A stretch of 64,000 nt of DNA from Geobacter sp. UBA6151. GTDB lineage: Bacteria; Desulfobacterota; Desulfuromonadia; Geobacterales; Pseudopelobacteraceae. The notes beneath the pieces were generated by a model, which had not been told where the DNA came from, ran no database searches, and was given only the letters and a program-made list of their open reading frames with translations. Each line of letters starts with the position of its first letter. Within the stretch, counting starts at the first letter, position 1. Where the stretch lies: positions 1 to 64,000 of the forward strand of contig DIUT01000065.1 of the NCBI GenBank assembly GCA_002423105.1, given 5' to 3'. Positions 16,194-24,340 of the stretch are shown piece after piece. Made by a program: the position numbers and the translations under genes.

Positions 16194-18029
16194 ATGAAAT
16201 GTCTTCTGCGTTCCCGTTCCGGCATGTCGTTACTGAATGTCATCATCCTGCTGATGCTGGTGGGCGCACTGACCACCGCCGGAGTCAAGATGATGGGGCC
16301 GCTGGTGCAGCGGGGCAAGATCAACGACACCAAGACCACTATCAACAGCGCGGTTGATGCGATTATCAGCTGGTCCACCACCAACGGACGGCTGCCCACT
16401 GCCGCTGAGGTGGGGACTATTTTGCCCAACCCTAACGATGCCTGGGGCAGGCCGCTGGTTTACGCCTACGACGGCAACCTGACGGTCGCGGCAAGCGGTG
16501 GTCTCTGCGGCAGGACAGCGGTAACCTTCAACGGCGTTGCCTTTGTCATCATCAGCGGCGGCGACGACCACTCCACGGAATCAACCCCCGCAGCATCCCA
16601 GGCATTCGCCGCCGCTCCAGATCTGTCGGCCACTGACCTCTCCCGCTCCATCAGTCTTGATGAACTGAAAGCCAAGGCTGGCTGCTTCGGCAAGACCGGC
16701 GGACGCTTGCGGATTGTGAACAATGAGCTGCCCAACGGCTGCGAGGATGCAGGGATTGCCACACTTTTCGCCGATGGCGGCGTGCCGCCCTATCGCTGGT
16801 GCATCAACAACAATTTGACCACCGCAGGATTCGCCGTCAACAACGCCATTACCGCGCCTGACTGTTCGGCAGTACCGGTGGGTGTCTGGGAAGCTTTTGC
16901 CACCTCTCCGCAAACTGCCATTCTCTATTCAGCGAACCCCGGCAACTACACGGCAACGATTGTGCTCAGGGACTCCCAAGGCAACACCACCCAACGCAAC
17001 TATACCCTGACGGTCATTGTCGGCGGCGTATGCGGCGGCACCCCTCCTCCCGGCATAGACCAGGAATTTATTCATGGTTCAACACTTTCCTTCAGCGGCA
17101 ACAGCGTAAGCGGTGAAAACGCCACCATCGTTCTTACCGGAAACCTGGTAAAAACCGACATTAACGGCGGTGCTGACATCGGCATCACCAACGCCTACAT
17201 CAGCGGAAATGTGACCCTGGGTGGCAGTCAAACCCTTGGCTCCAAAACGGTGCCCGGAACAATTTACATCGAAGGGGACCTGGATATGAGCGGTTCCTCT
17301 GAAATATACGGCAAATTCATCTACGTAAAAGGCAATATCACCATGAACGGCAGTCCCTTGCTGGGATTGAGCAGCGACAACTCCACTGTCATCAAGGCTC
17401 TGGGAAACATCACGATAAACAACGGCATCATACATGGTGATATGTACACCAACGGCAACCTGTACCTGAAAAGCGCCACACTGTATAAAAACGCCTATGT
17501 CGGCGGCAACCTGGAACTTGACTGGACCCCTTCCTTGAGTAGCGGCACAAAAGTATATTACAAGGGTACGCTCAGCTCACCGGCCTGGTTCGACACGGGC
17601 ATTCTCGCCAAATGCATTCAGGACACCGGCCTGCCGGTTGTCGCAATTCCCGTGACCATGCCAACCACAGTCATACCTCCCCTCAAGGCCGACGCATGGT
17701 ACACCGGCAACGGCTACATCACCAACGGAGCGCTGACAAACAACGTAAAGATATTTTCAACCGGCAATTATTCTGCAACCGGCTCCGCTTCCAATGTCAT
17801 CATCGCCAGCAAAGGCAATGTAACAGTAGGCTCAGGTAACGATGTCATCAGTGGTGTCATCTTCGCCCCGAACGGTTCCGTATCCTTTGGCGGTGACGCT
17901 TTCACCGGCTACGTTATTGCCAAAGACGGTTTTTACGTCACCCGCGGCGGTTCCACGGTGACGCTGCAATCAATATCCAGCTACATACCTGATTCAGCCA
18001 ACTACCCGTTTGTGCATCCCTATCCATGA
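16194..18029 (+). CDS. Pseudopilin-like protein with bactofilin-like C-terminal repeats
   Basis: 611 residues. The N-terminus MKCLLRSRSGMSLLNVIILLMLVGALTTAG looks like a type IV pilin/pseudopilin leader with cleavage after G10, but asparagine replaces the usual Glu5. NPNDAWGRPLVY (about 81-92) is a GspG/GspH-like pseudopilin motif. Residues about 175-285 (GGVPPYRWC...ATIVLRDSQGNTTQRNYTLTV) resemble an Ig-like He_PIG/SprB domain. From about 290 on there are short Gly/Asn-rich repeats (GNITMNGSPLLG, GNITINNGIIHG, GNLYLKSATLYK) typical of a beta-helical polymer-forming bactofilin-like fold. The whole looks like a cell-surface or fibre protein. Function unknown. RBS GAGGGG precedes the ATG. Confidence 0.65.
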   Translation: MKCLLRSRSGMSLLNVIILLMLVGALTTAGVKMMGPLVQRGKINDTKTTINSAVDAIISWSTTNGRLPTAAEVGTILPNPNDAWGRPLVYAYDGNLTVAASGGLCGRTAVTFNGVAFVIISGGDDHSTESTPAASQAFAAAPDLSATDLSRSISLDELKAKAGCFGKTGGRLRIVNNELPNGCEDAGIATLFADGGVPPYRWCINNNLTTAGFAVNNAITAPDCSAVPVGVWEAFATSPQTAILYSANPGNYTATIVLRDSQGNTTQRNYTLTVIVGGVCGGTPPPGIDQEFIHGSTLSFSGNSVSGENATIVLTGNLVKTDINGGADIGITNAYISGNVTLGGSQTLGSKTVPGTIYIEGDLDMSGSSEIYGKFIYVKGNITMNGSPLLGLSSDNSTVIKALGNITINNGIIHGDMYTNGNLYLKSATLYKNAYVGGNLELDWTPSLSSGTKVYYKGTLSSPAWFDTGILAKCIQDTGLPVVAIPVTMPTTVIPPLKADAWYTGNGYITNGALTNNVKIFSTGNYSATGSASNVIIASKGNVTVGSGNDVISGVIFAPNGSVSFGGDAFTGYVIAKDGFYVTRGGSTVTLQSISSYIPDSANYPFVHPYP

Positions 18030-18045
18030 TGCCGGTATCTGCCTG

Positions 18046-18231
18046 ATGCTGCGACAGCTAGCCAAACCAGCCCTGCTGATTGCCGGTATCGCCCTGATCG
18101 CCTGGGGCTACCACCTGCTGTCCGTCCCGCCGGATGCCGGTCATGAGGTGATGTTGCGGCACGCCAAAAACGGCATGCTCTCCGTGGTGATCGGCGGCAC
18201 CATGCTGATGGTCTGGCTGGCCAAAAAATGA
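18046..18231 (+). CDS. Small membrane protein, two TM segments
   Basis: 61 residues from ATG 18046, the first ATG in this frame after the pseudopilin stop. Two hydrophobic segments (LAKPALLIAGIALIAWGYHLL and GMLSVVIGGTMLMVWLA) flank a short hydrophilic loop with HEVMLRHAKN. No family is recognised with confidence. It starts 16 bases after the pseudopilin-like gene and could be its membrane partner. No clear RBS is visible, which lowers confidence. Confidence 0.45.
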   Translation: MLRQLAKPALLIAGIALIAWGYHLLSVPPDAGHEVMLRHAKNGMLSVVIGGTMLMVWLAKK

Positions 18232-18249
18232 AGGATTTAAACAGATTAT

Positions 18250-18672
18250 TCAGTTTACTGCTGGGTTGAAGGGATTGATGAAGTTCACACCAGTTTGCTC
18301 AATATCACGAACATTGCGTGTCACTAATATATGGCTATGAACCACTGCTGTAGCAGCCATTAGACCGTCAATAACGGAAACCGGATCAGGAATACCAAAA
18401 CGCCCCCACTGCTCGGAAATCTCATTGGTAATTGGCAAAATCCGGTCGCCAGTATCCTGTTGCACCTCGGCAAGCCACGTGTCCAGTCGAACCGCTGCTT
18501 TAGGATCACGGCGGCGCAATAATTCTATCCCGTGACGGATTTCTCCTACAACGAGAGTCGAGATATAGATGTCCTCAGATGGAACCGCACCAAACCACTC
18601 TCGCACGTTCTTATCCATCTTTGAACCTTTGCGAAGTTCCGAAAGCACGTTTGTGTCAATCAAAAAACCCAT
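18250..18672 (-). CDS. vapC: VapC-type PIN-domain ribonuclease toxin
   Basis: 140 residues. PIN-domain acidic residues are in place: D6 in MGFLIDTNVLSEL, E45 in STLVVGEIRHG, D100 in IPDPVSVIDGLMAATA and the later LVTRNVRDIEQTGV. The spacing and the WFGAVPSEDIYISTLVVGEIRHGIELL segment match the FitB-like VapC subgroup, which cleaves RNA until bound by its antitoxin. Its start overlaps the 3' end of the upstream antitoxin gene by 13 bases. No other gene follows on this strand before the pseudopilin group, with which it converges. Confidence 0.88.
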   Translation of the reverse strand: MGFLIDTNVLSELRKGSKMDKNVREWFGAVPSEDIYISTLVVGEIRHGIELLRRRDPKAAVRLDTWLAEVQQDTGDRILPITNEISEQWGRFGIPDPVSVIDGLMAATAVVHSHILVTRNVRDIEQTGVNFINPFNPAVN

Positions 18673-18887
18673 GATTCGCCTCCGCGTCCAAAATCTCGCT
18701 GGCGGGCAAAGTCGGTGTCGTTTCCAACATTAGGCATTTTCATGAGTAAAGACTTGAATGATCTCAGTGCCGGTGCTGCTTGTTCGGAAAGTGGCCAGAT
18801 GATTATCTCAAGCCTTTTGTGGTGAAGCTCTACCGGTAGTGGAAACATAGATGGAGCATCATTAATTATTTGTCGGATAGGTTGCAT
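18660..18887 (-). CDS. VapB-like antitoxin
   Basis: 75 residues from ATG 18887, preceded by GGGAGGT; the frame continues upstream but without a better start. The segment SMFPLPVELHHKRLEIIIWPL is the beta-strand-rich core often seen in small antitoxins partnered with PIN toxins, and the C-terminus (ARQRDFGRGGESWVF) would be the toxin-binding tail. It overlaps vapC by 13 bases, so the two should be translationally coupled. It lacks a classical AbrB or RHH signature I can recognise; the antitoxin call rests mainly on position and size. Confidence 0.7.
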   Translation of the reverse strand: MQPIRQIINDAPSMFPLPVELHHKRLEIIIWPLSEQAAPALRSFKSLLMKMPNVGNDTDFARQRDFGRGGESWVF

Positions 18888-18974
18888 AGATATAATACCT
18901 CCCTTTAATCCAGTCACGGATTTCACTATACATCTGCTTGCATGTTCGGGCAATAATTGCTGAGTGCCTAAAAC

Positions 18975-20147
18975 CTACCCCTTGCGCAACTCTTCAATCT
19001 CCGTATGCCCTTCCAGATAATCAGCCAGTTGCAGAAAATCAGTGCGCGGATGGTTTTTACCCCGTTGCTCCGAAAAAGCCAGTGTCGGTTTTGAACCGTC
19101 TATCAGATGAAATCCCCAATATTGCAGGGTGGTGCTGAAGCGTATGACGGCATCTTCAGGATGAATAAAGCGGCTTAAGGGATCGGTGCGAATGTAGGCG
19201 CTCAAATGACTGGAAAGATGTTTAAGGAGCTTTTCGTTCTTTTTTGCCAGCGCTTCGGAGGGGTCATAGCCGTTAATCAGGGCAAAAAGACCGGCGTGCT
19301 TGTTCATCTGCCGTATGTGGCGGAAGGTGCGGGTGATGACATCGGCGTTTTTCGCGATTCCCAGCGGCGTCAGGGTAGTGGGCACAACACAGTAGTCAAA
19401 TAGCTCAACCAGTGAGCTCGGGTTTTGCTCCAGCACTGGCGAGCAGTCACAGATAATGATCTGCATGTCGCGGTAGTGGGATGGTTCCCATTCATCATGA
19501 TTCAACACAGTGATGGTGGAACCCGGCTGCCCCTTGGACTTGGACGGCACGTAGAGCGACGGTGCTTCATCCCCCGGACCGTGCATGAACAGCTTGCGCA
19601 GGTTCTTTTCAGGATCAAGATCAAGCAGCACCACGTCATAGCCCATCAGCGCAAAAGCTCCGGCAAGATGCGCGGCAATGGTGGTCTTGCCCACTCCCCC
19701 TTTGCAGGTAAAAATACCGAAGTATTTCTGCCGGGCAATCCGGGAATGCTGCGCTTGGTGCGGCGTTGACGTCAGTATTGGCGGATAGGTGCGATGCATC
19801 TCTTTGCCCAGATGGGTCCAGAGCACCAAACGTGGGGATTGCAGCGTCTCGGCATGGGTAATGGCTGGTTTACTGAAGCCGCTGGTGGAGATGAACCAGC
19901 CTGCTTCAAAACGCTCTGAACCGGGAGCATCGAGAAAATCCAGAAACTTCTCTAACTGGGCCACATTGCACTTGGCTTTATGATTCTTCAGAACAACAGC
20001 ATATTTATGGTCCCCCTTGACCAGCTCAAGATCGTGGCTGCGGCTCCCCGCAGGAGGCTGTACCACCTTAAAACCGTGGCGTTTGAATGATTCGGCAACA
20101 ATCACAACAAATCTTTCAGCATCGTACTGCAAGGCAGTTTCAGACAT
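18975..20147 (-). CDS. Mrr-like nuclease domain fused to ParA/MinD-type ATPase
   Basis: 390 residues. Residues about 8-112 resemble a type IV Mrr_cat endonuclease domain: RHGFKVVQPPAGSRSHDLELVKGDHKYAVVLKNHK gives D39 and a V-L-K54 in place of the usual QxK, and GWFISTSGFSKPAITHA matches the Mrr TTxGF motif. From residue 142 a deviant Walker A, CKGGVGKTT (148-156, signature lysine K149), is followed by VVLLDLDPEKN and IIICDCSPVLEQNP, as in ParA/MinD/Soj ATPases. I know of no named system with this order. It may tie ATP-driven DNA positioning to DNA cleavage. Divergent from hemH, downstream of no partition gene, and near two toxin-antitoxin pairs. Confidence 0.75.
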   Translation of the reverse strand: MSETALQYDAERFVVIVAESFKRHGFKVVQPPAGSRSHDLELVKGDHKYAVVLKNHKAKCNVAQLEKFLDFLDAPGSERFEAGWFISTSGFSKPAITHAETLQSPRLVLWTHLGKEMHRTYPPILTSTPHQAQHSRIARQKYFGIFTCKGGVGKTTIAAHLAGAFALMGYDVVLLDLDPEKNLRKLFMHGPGDEAPSLYVPSKSKGQPGSTITVLNHDEWEPSHYRDMQIIICDCSPVLEQNPSSLVELFDYCVVPTTLTPLGIAKNADVITRTFRHIRQMNKHAGLFALINGYDPSEALAKKNEKLLKHLSSHLSAYIRTDPLSRFIHPEDAVIRFSTTLQYWGFHLIDGSKPTLAFSEQRGKNHPRTDFLQLADYLEGHTEIEELRKG

Positions 20148-20180
20148 GGCGCACCTCTGGAGAGCTGTACAGAAAGAGTC

Positions 20181-20205
20181 TATACGTTATAAGCCATATA
20201 CGTTA
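20181..20205. promoter_or_regulatory. Direct repeats in the ParA-Mrr/hemH divergent region
   Basis: TATACGTTA occurs twice, at 20181-20189 and 20197-20205, 16 bp apart, centrally in the 101-bp gap between the two divergent starts. They may be an operator for one or both genes or a ParA-related binding site. No strong -35/-10 pair is visible on either strand. Confidence 0.45.
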
Positions 20206-20248
20206 CGATGACAACCGCATCAAAGATCGTTCAGGCAAGGAGCGTGTA

Positions 20249-21214
20249 ATGCCCCACACTGCCGTTATCCTGCTGCAAATGGGCGGACCTGACTCGCTTG
20301 AAGCGGTCCGGCCCTTTCTGTTGAATCTGTTTTCTGACCGCGAAATCATTAAAATCGGTCCGGCCTGGCTGCAACCGTTCATCGCCCGCATGATCGTCAG
20401 GAAGCGGACTCCGGTAGTTGTGGAGAAGTACCGCGAGATCGGCGGAAAATCTCCCATCCGTGAACTGACCGAGGCCCAGGCTGCTGCGCTAGAGGCAGAG
20501 CTGGGCTATGGTTTTGCCTGCTCAACGGCAATGCGCTACTGGCACCCCTTTACGGAGGAGACCCTGACCCAGGTTTTTGCCGCCAATCCGGCAAAAATTG
20601 TGGCCCTCTCGCTCTACCCCCACTATTCCCGCGCCACCAGCGGTTCCAGCTTTAATGAGCTGACCCGCCAACTATCCCGCTTCAAGGGGGACTACGAACT
20701 GATCCGCATCCCCCACTTTTTTGACCACCCGCTGTACATCGCAGCACTGGCGGAGAAGATCGAAGCCGGACTGGCGGCGTTCCCGGACCGTACAAAGGTT
20801 CAACTGCTTTTTTCAGCCCACTCCCTGCCCCAATCGTTCATTAACGAGGGTGATCCCTATCTGGACCATATCCGGACCACGGTGCGCCTGGTGATGGAAC
20901 GTTTCAGCGACGTCAGCCATCATCTGGCTTTTCAGTCACGGGCCGGACCGGTGAAATGGCTGGAGCCGTCAACGGATGACAAGCTGAAAGAACTGGCCCA
21001 CAGCGGCTGCACTGACCTGCTGGTGGCCCCCCTTTCCTTTGTTTCGGATCATATCGAGACCCTGCACGAGATCGACATTGAATATGCTGGAGAGGCCCGG
21101 AAGCTGGGGATCACCGACTTCCGGCGCATTGAATCCCTGAACAGTTCACCGGCATTTATCCGCTGTCTGGCCGAACTGGTGCGCCATGCCGTGCACAACG
21201 CACAATCTTCATAA
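20249..21214 (+). CDS. hemH: Ferrochelatase
   Basis: 321 residues from ATG 20249, with AAGGAG six bases upstream; the frame is open to 20087, but those codons overlap the neighbour. The start AVILLQMGGPDSLEAVRPFLLNLFSDREII is the ferrochelatase N-terminus. LFSAHSLPQSFINEGDPYLDHI contains the catalytic histidine of the SAHS(L/I)P motif, and APLSFVSDHIETLHEIDIEY carries the conserved glutamate region. It inserts Fe2+ into protoporphyrin or coproporphyrin at the end of haem synthesis, relevant for a cytochrome-rich organism. No other hem gene is nearby. Confidence 0.95.
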   Translation: MPHTAVILLQMGGPDSLEAVRPFLLNLFSDREIIKIGPAWLQPFIARMIVRKRTPVVVEKYREIGGKSPIRELTEAQAAALEAELGYGFACSTAMRYWHPFTEETLTQVFAANPAKIVALSLYPHYSRATSGSSFNELTRQLSRFKGDYELIRIPHFFDHPLYIAALAEKIEAGLAAFPDRTKVQLLFSAHSLPQSFINEGDPYLDHIRTTVRLVMERFSDVSHHLAFQSRAGPVKWLEPSTDDKLKELAHSGCTDLLVAPLSFVSDHIETLHEIDIEYAGEARKLGITDFRRIESLNSSPAFIRCLAELVRHAVHNAQSS

Positions 21215-21235
21215 TTGTTCACAATCTCTTCATAA
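21207..21235 (+). promoter_or_regulatory. Repeated TTCA boxes before the Spy/CpxP-like gene
   Basis: CTTCATAA occurs at 21207-21214 and 21228-21235, 21 bp apart, with TTCAC (21218-21222) between them, giving TTCA(T/C) boxes about every ten bases. OmpR-family regulators bind such head-to-tail repeats, and one is encoded by the third gene of the operon that follows. Autoregulation is inferred. Confidence 0.4.
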
Positions 21236-21311
21236 CCCCTTCTCATTGGTTTGGTAAGGTAGCACCATCAATAAACGGTTGTAGACCAACCAAACCAAAA
21301 GGAGACAGATC

Positions 21312-21764
21312 ATGAGAAAATCAATTCTTGCATTAACCGTTGTTGCAGCGCTGGCCTTTACCGGATCCGCTTTTGCCAGGGGTGGCATGGGAGGACCGGG
21401 AATGGGGCCGGGTATGGGAATGGGACCAGGCTGCGGACCTAACGCAACAGCCACCCCTGAGCAGACCGCCAAGTACAAGAAGTTTGTAGCCGACACCCTG
21501 CCGCTGAAGGAAGAGATGCACGCCAAACATATGGCGATACAAAAGGAATGGATCAAGGAAAAGCCTGATAACGAGAAGATCGCCACGTTGCAGGGAGAGC
21601 TTCAGGCGCTACACCAGAAGATGACTGAGGCCCGCCAGAAGGCCGGTATCCAGACCGGGCGCAAGGGCGGTAAAAAAGGCGGACGCGGTATGGGCCACGG
21701 CATGGGGCCCTGCATGGGTATGGGACCTGGCGCAACGCAACCCACACCGGAAACAGCAAAATAA
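21312..21764 (+). CDS. Spy/CpxP/ZraP-like periplasmic protein
   Basis: 150 residues with a clear signal peptide (LTVVAALAFTGSAFARG). A Met/Gly/Pro-rich stretch (GGMGGPGMGPGMGMGPG) precedes a helical segment with TPLKEEMHAKHMAI-like spacing (residues about 50-115), and a second Gly/Met-rich tail follows. The arrangement fits the Spy/CpxP/ZraP group of small helical periplasmic chaperones and metal-responsive sensors. It heads a cluster with a PepSY-like protein and a two-component system, parallel to CpxP with CpxRA and ZraP with ZraSR. The Met-rich ends could bind Cu(I) or similar metals; this is inference. Confidence 0.75.
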   Translation: MRKSILALTVVAALAFTGSAFARGGMGGPGMGPGMGMGPGCGPNATATPEQTAKYKKFVADTLPLKEEMHAKHMAIQKEWIKEKPDNEKIATLQGELQALHQKMTEARQKAGIQTGRKGGKKGGRGMGHGMGPCMGMGPGATQPTPETAK

Positions 21765-21787
21765 CGTAAGCGGCTTGTAACCTACCC

Positions 21788-21813
21788 CTTCCCTCCCTTT
21801 ACCGGGAGGGAAG
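21788..21813. repeat. GC-rich hairpin related to the nifEN repeat
   Basis: CTTCCCTCCC (21788-21797), loop TTTACC, GGGAGGGAAG (21804-21813): a perfect 10-bp stem between two operon genes. It resembles the second hairpin of the element inside nifEN. No U-tract follows, so it is more likely a repeat or mRNA-stability hairpin than a terminator. Confidence 0.6.
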
Positions 21814-21826
21814 CTGGATCATCGCC

Positions 21827-22231
21827 ATGACAAAAAAACTCTTCACATACCTGCTCTCCGCCTTGCTGCTGCTAGCACTCGTTGTTCCGGTTTCTGCGCA
21901 ATGGCCTGATGATCGCAGAGACGAGTACCGCAAAGACGGCGGACCCCGCGGTCCCGGTATGGGACGGGGTATGGGACCGGGTGGCAGAACTCCCTTTGGC
22001 GCTTACTGTCCCAAAGGCCATGCCGACCAGTACGGCGCCCGCCAACCGGTACTCAGCATCGATGCTGCCCGTGAACGGTTAAGCCGCTTCTTCGATATCG
22101 ATCCGGCACAGATCAGAAGGGTTGAAGAGCGCAGGCATGTCTTCTTTGCAGAGATCACCAACTCTGAGGGCAGACCAATAGAATTGGTCGTTATCGACCG
22201 CCGCACCGGTCGGATACGCTCCATTCGCTGA
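21827..22231 (+). CDS. Periplasmic PepSY-like protein
   Basis: 134 residues with a signal peptide (LLSALLLLALVVPVSAQW), a Gly/Met-rich linker and a C-terminal domain (SIDAARERLSRFFDIDPAQIRRVEERRHVFFAEITNSEGRPIELVVIDRRTGRIRSI). The domain has the strand-helix-strand pattern and final DRRTGRI of PepSY domains. It is probably exported and works with the Spy-like protein encoded upstream, perhaps as a sensor accessory for the kinase downstream. Function is inferred from context only. Confidence 0.6.
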   Translation: MTKKLFTYLLSALLLLALVVPVSAQWPDDRRDEYRKDGGPRGPGMGRGMGPGGRTPFGAYCPKGHADQYGARQPVLSIDAARERLSRFFDIDPAQIRRVEERRHVFFAEITNSEGRPIELVVIDRRTGRIRSIR

Positions 22232-22278
22232 TTGTATCTTCACTTCCATCACCGTTAGCCTGTGCTATACTTCCAGCC

Positions 22279-22980
22279 ATGCAACCTCCCATCCTGATAG
22301 TTGAAGACGATCTGAAGATCGCCCGCATCATCAAGGCCTACCTTGAAGTGGCGGACTTCCGCGTCGTGCATGCTGAAACCGCAAGCGCTGCACTTGAAAA
22401 AGCACTACAGGAACTGCCGCTGGCCGTCATCCTTGATCTTGGGCTGCCGGACAGGCCGGGTGAAGAGCTCTGCCAGGAGTTGAAGGAACTGGGGGAGTTC
22501 CCGGTTATCATGCTGACGGCAAAATCATCTGAAGAGGAACGGATTACCGGGTTTGCCCTGGGCGCTGACGATTACGTGGTTAAACCGGCCTCGCCACGGG
22601 AGCTGGTCTACCGGGTCAAATCCGTACTCAAGCGCTATGACAATTCCGGCAACGGAGACCGTCCGCTTTCATTTAACGCCGCAGATCTGCTGCTGGACGG
22701 CAAGCGTCACACCGTCACCTGCCACAATGAGCTCTGCGTCCTGACCCCCACTGAATTCAAGGTGCTCTTTACCCTGGCCTCGGTTCCGGGCCGCACCTGG
22801 AGCCGTGACGAACTGGTGTCAAAGGCGCTTGGGTATCAGTTTGAAGGGTATGAACGCAGTGTGGATGCCCACATAAAAAACCTGCGCCAGAAGATTGAAC
22901 GTGACAGCCGGAATCCGGAGTACATAAAAACCGTCTACGGCATCGGCTACCTGTTCGCCGGAGTGCGCGATGCAGTTTAA
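22279..22980 (+). CDS. OmpR-family response regulator
   Basis: 233 residues. Receiver domain with acidic pair VEDD (8-11), phosphoacceptor Asp in VILDLGLPD (about 55) and conserved Lys in DDYVVKPASPRE. The C-terminal winged helix has ALGYQFEGYERSVDAHIKNLRQKIERD and ends KTVYGIGYLFAG, as in OmpR/PhoB/BaeR proteins. It overlaps the kinase gene by 11 bases. With the Spy-like gene upstream, an envelope or metal stress role like BaeR/CpxR is likely. Confidence 0.92.
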   Translation: MQPPILIVEDDLKIARIIKAYLEVADFRVVHAETASAALEKALQELPLAVILDLGLPDRPGEELCQELKELGEFPVIMLTAKSSEEERITGFALGADDYVVKPASPRELVYRVKSVLKRYDNSGNGDRPLSFNAADLLLDGKRHTVTCHNELCVLTPTEFKVLFTLASVPGRTWSRDELVSKALGYQFEGYERSVDAHIKNLRQKIERDSRNPEYIKTVYGIGYLFAGVRDAV

Positions 22981-24340
22981 TCTGCAGAAGAAACTGATGC
23001 TGCTGCTGCTGGCGGTTATCGTCATCACCCTCTCTTCTGCCGTACTGGTGCGCAATCTGCTGGTGCGTGATTTCCGGGCATTTGGTGAGGGAAGAATGAT
23101 AGACCGCCTCTACCAGATTCAGGCGGTCCTTGAAGGACGCTATCAGCAGCAGTTGAAGTGGCAGTCAAAACAGATTGCAGACGATCTGGTCTGGGCACGA
23201 TTGATGGGTTTCGAGACACGCCTCTTTGATGCGGAGGGAAACCCGGTGCTGGACACCCGACAGGCGCTGTCCATGATACCGGACAGTATGCAGCAGCGAG
23301 TTGCCGCATCCCTTGCCCAGCAGGAGCAAACTGCGGAACCGGGGGAATTCCATTCCTATCCCCTGTTTATGGGCGGCGAGGAGATCGGCCACCTGGATGT
23401 CAGGTTTCCCCGCCCTCCCCGTGAGCAGTTCTTCATCAGCTCGTCAAACAAATTTCTGACATATTCTGTCTTGGGACTTGGACTTATTGCCATTATACTC
23501 AGCGTTATTGCAGCTCGCCGCCTGGCCCGACCGCTGCAGGAACTGACAGCGGCGGCGGAAGGCATAGCCGCAGGAAATGCTGCCAGACGGGTACAGACGG
23601 CGGGACATGACGAAATCGGACGTCTGGCTGCGGCCTTCAACCAGATGGCAGACGCCCTGGAGCAACAGGAACGTATGCGCAAGCAGCTGGTTTCCAATGC
23701 AGCCCACGAACTGCGCACACCACTGATGGTCATACGGGGAGAACTGGAAGGGATGCTGGACGGCCTGCTGCCCACATCAAAGGATGCCCTGCAATCACTG
23801 CATGACGAAACGAGCCGCCTGACCGGCATTCTGGACGGCGTTGACGAGCTGACCCGCGCCCAGGCCGCTTTTTTCACCCTGCAACTCCGGGAGGTGCCGC
23901 TTCTCCCTTTTCTCGGTGAAGTGCTTTCGCGCTTTACCCGGCAGGCCGAAGAACAACGGGTGCAGATCGCCGTGGAAGGAGACAGAGGAATTTCAGTACG
24001 GATCGATCCGGATCTTTTCACCCGTATCATCATCAATCTGATCTCAAATGCCCTGCGGGCCATGCCGGATGGCGGGCTGCTGCGGATAGCGGGCCTGTCC
24101 GAATCCGCAGACAGCGTAGCCATCACGGTTGCCGATACCGGCGAGGGAATTCCGGAAGACCAGCTTCCCCACATTTTCGAGCGCTTTTACAAAGGCAGTG
24201 AAGGCGGCCTCGGACTGGGGCTCGCCATCGTGAAAGAGCTGGTTGAGGCCCACAAAGGCGTCATATCGGTGACCAGCAAACCGGGTATGGGAACCTGCTT
24301 CAGAATTGAACTACCGGACAACAAGGAGATTACCGGATGA
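22970..24340 (+). CDS. Sensor histidine kinase (HAMP, HisKA, HATPase)
   Basis: 456 residues. TM1 at about 9-27, periplasmic sensor to about 158, TM2 about 160-180 (VLGLGLIAIILSVIAARRLARP), HAMP to about 235, then HisKA with SNAAHELRTPLMVI (His about 245). The ATPase domain has NLISNALRAMP (N box), VADTGEGIPEDQLPHIFERF (G1/F box) and GLGLGLAIVKELVEAH (G2). It should phosphorylate the overlapping OmpR-type regulator. The next gene starts inside its stop (ATGA), so even the LUD gene is in this transcript. Ligand unknown. Confidence 0.92.
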   Translation: MQFNLQKKLMLLLLAVIVITLSSAVLVRNLLVRDFRAFGEGRMIDRLYQIQAVLEGRYQQQLKWQSKQIADDLVWARLMGFETRLFDAEGNPVLDTRQALSMIPDSMQQRVAASLAQQEQTAEPGEFHSYPLFMGGEEIGHLDVRFPRPPREQFFISSSNKFLTYSVLGLGLIAIILSVIAARRLARPLQELTAAAEGIAAGNAARRVQTAGHDEIGRLAAAFNQMADALEQQERMRKQLVSNAAHELRTPLMVIRGELEGMLDGLLPTSKDALQSLHDETSRLTGILDGVDELTRAQAAFFTLQLREVPLLPFLGEVLSRFTRQAEEQRVQIAVEGDRGISVRIDPDLFTRIIINLISNALRAMPDGGLLRIAGLSESADSVAITVADTGEGIPEDQLPHIFERFYKGSEGGLGLGLAIVKELVEAHKGVISVTSKPGMGTCFRIELPDNKEITG

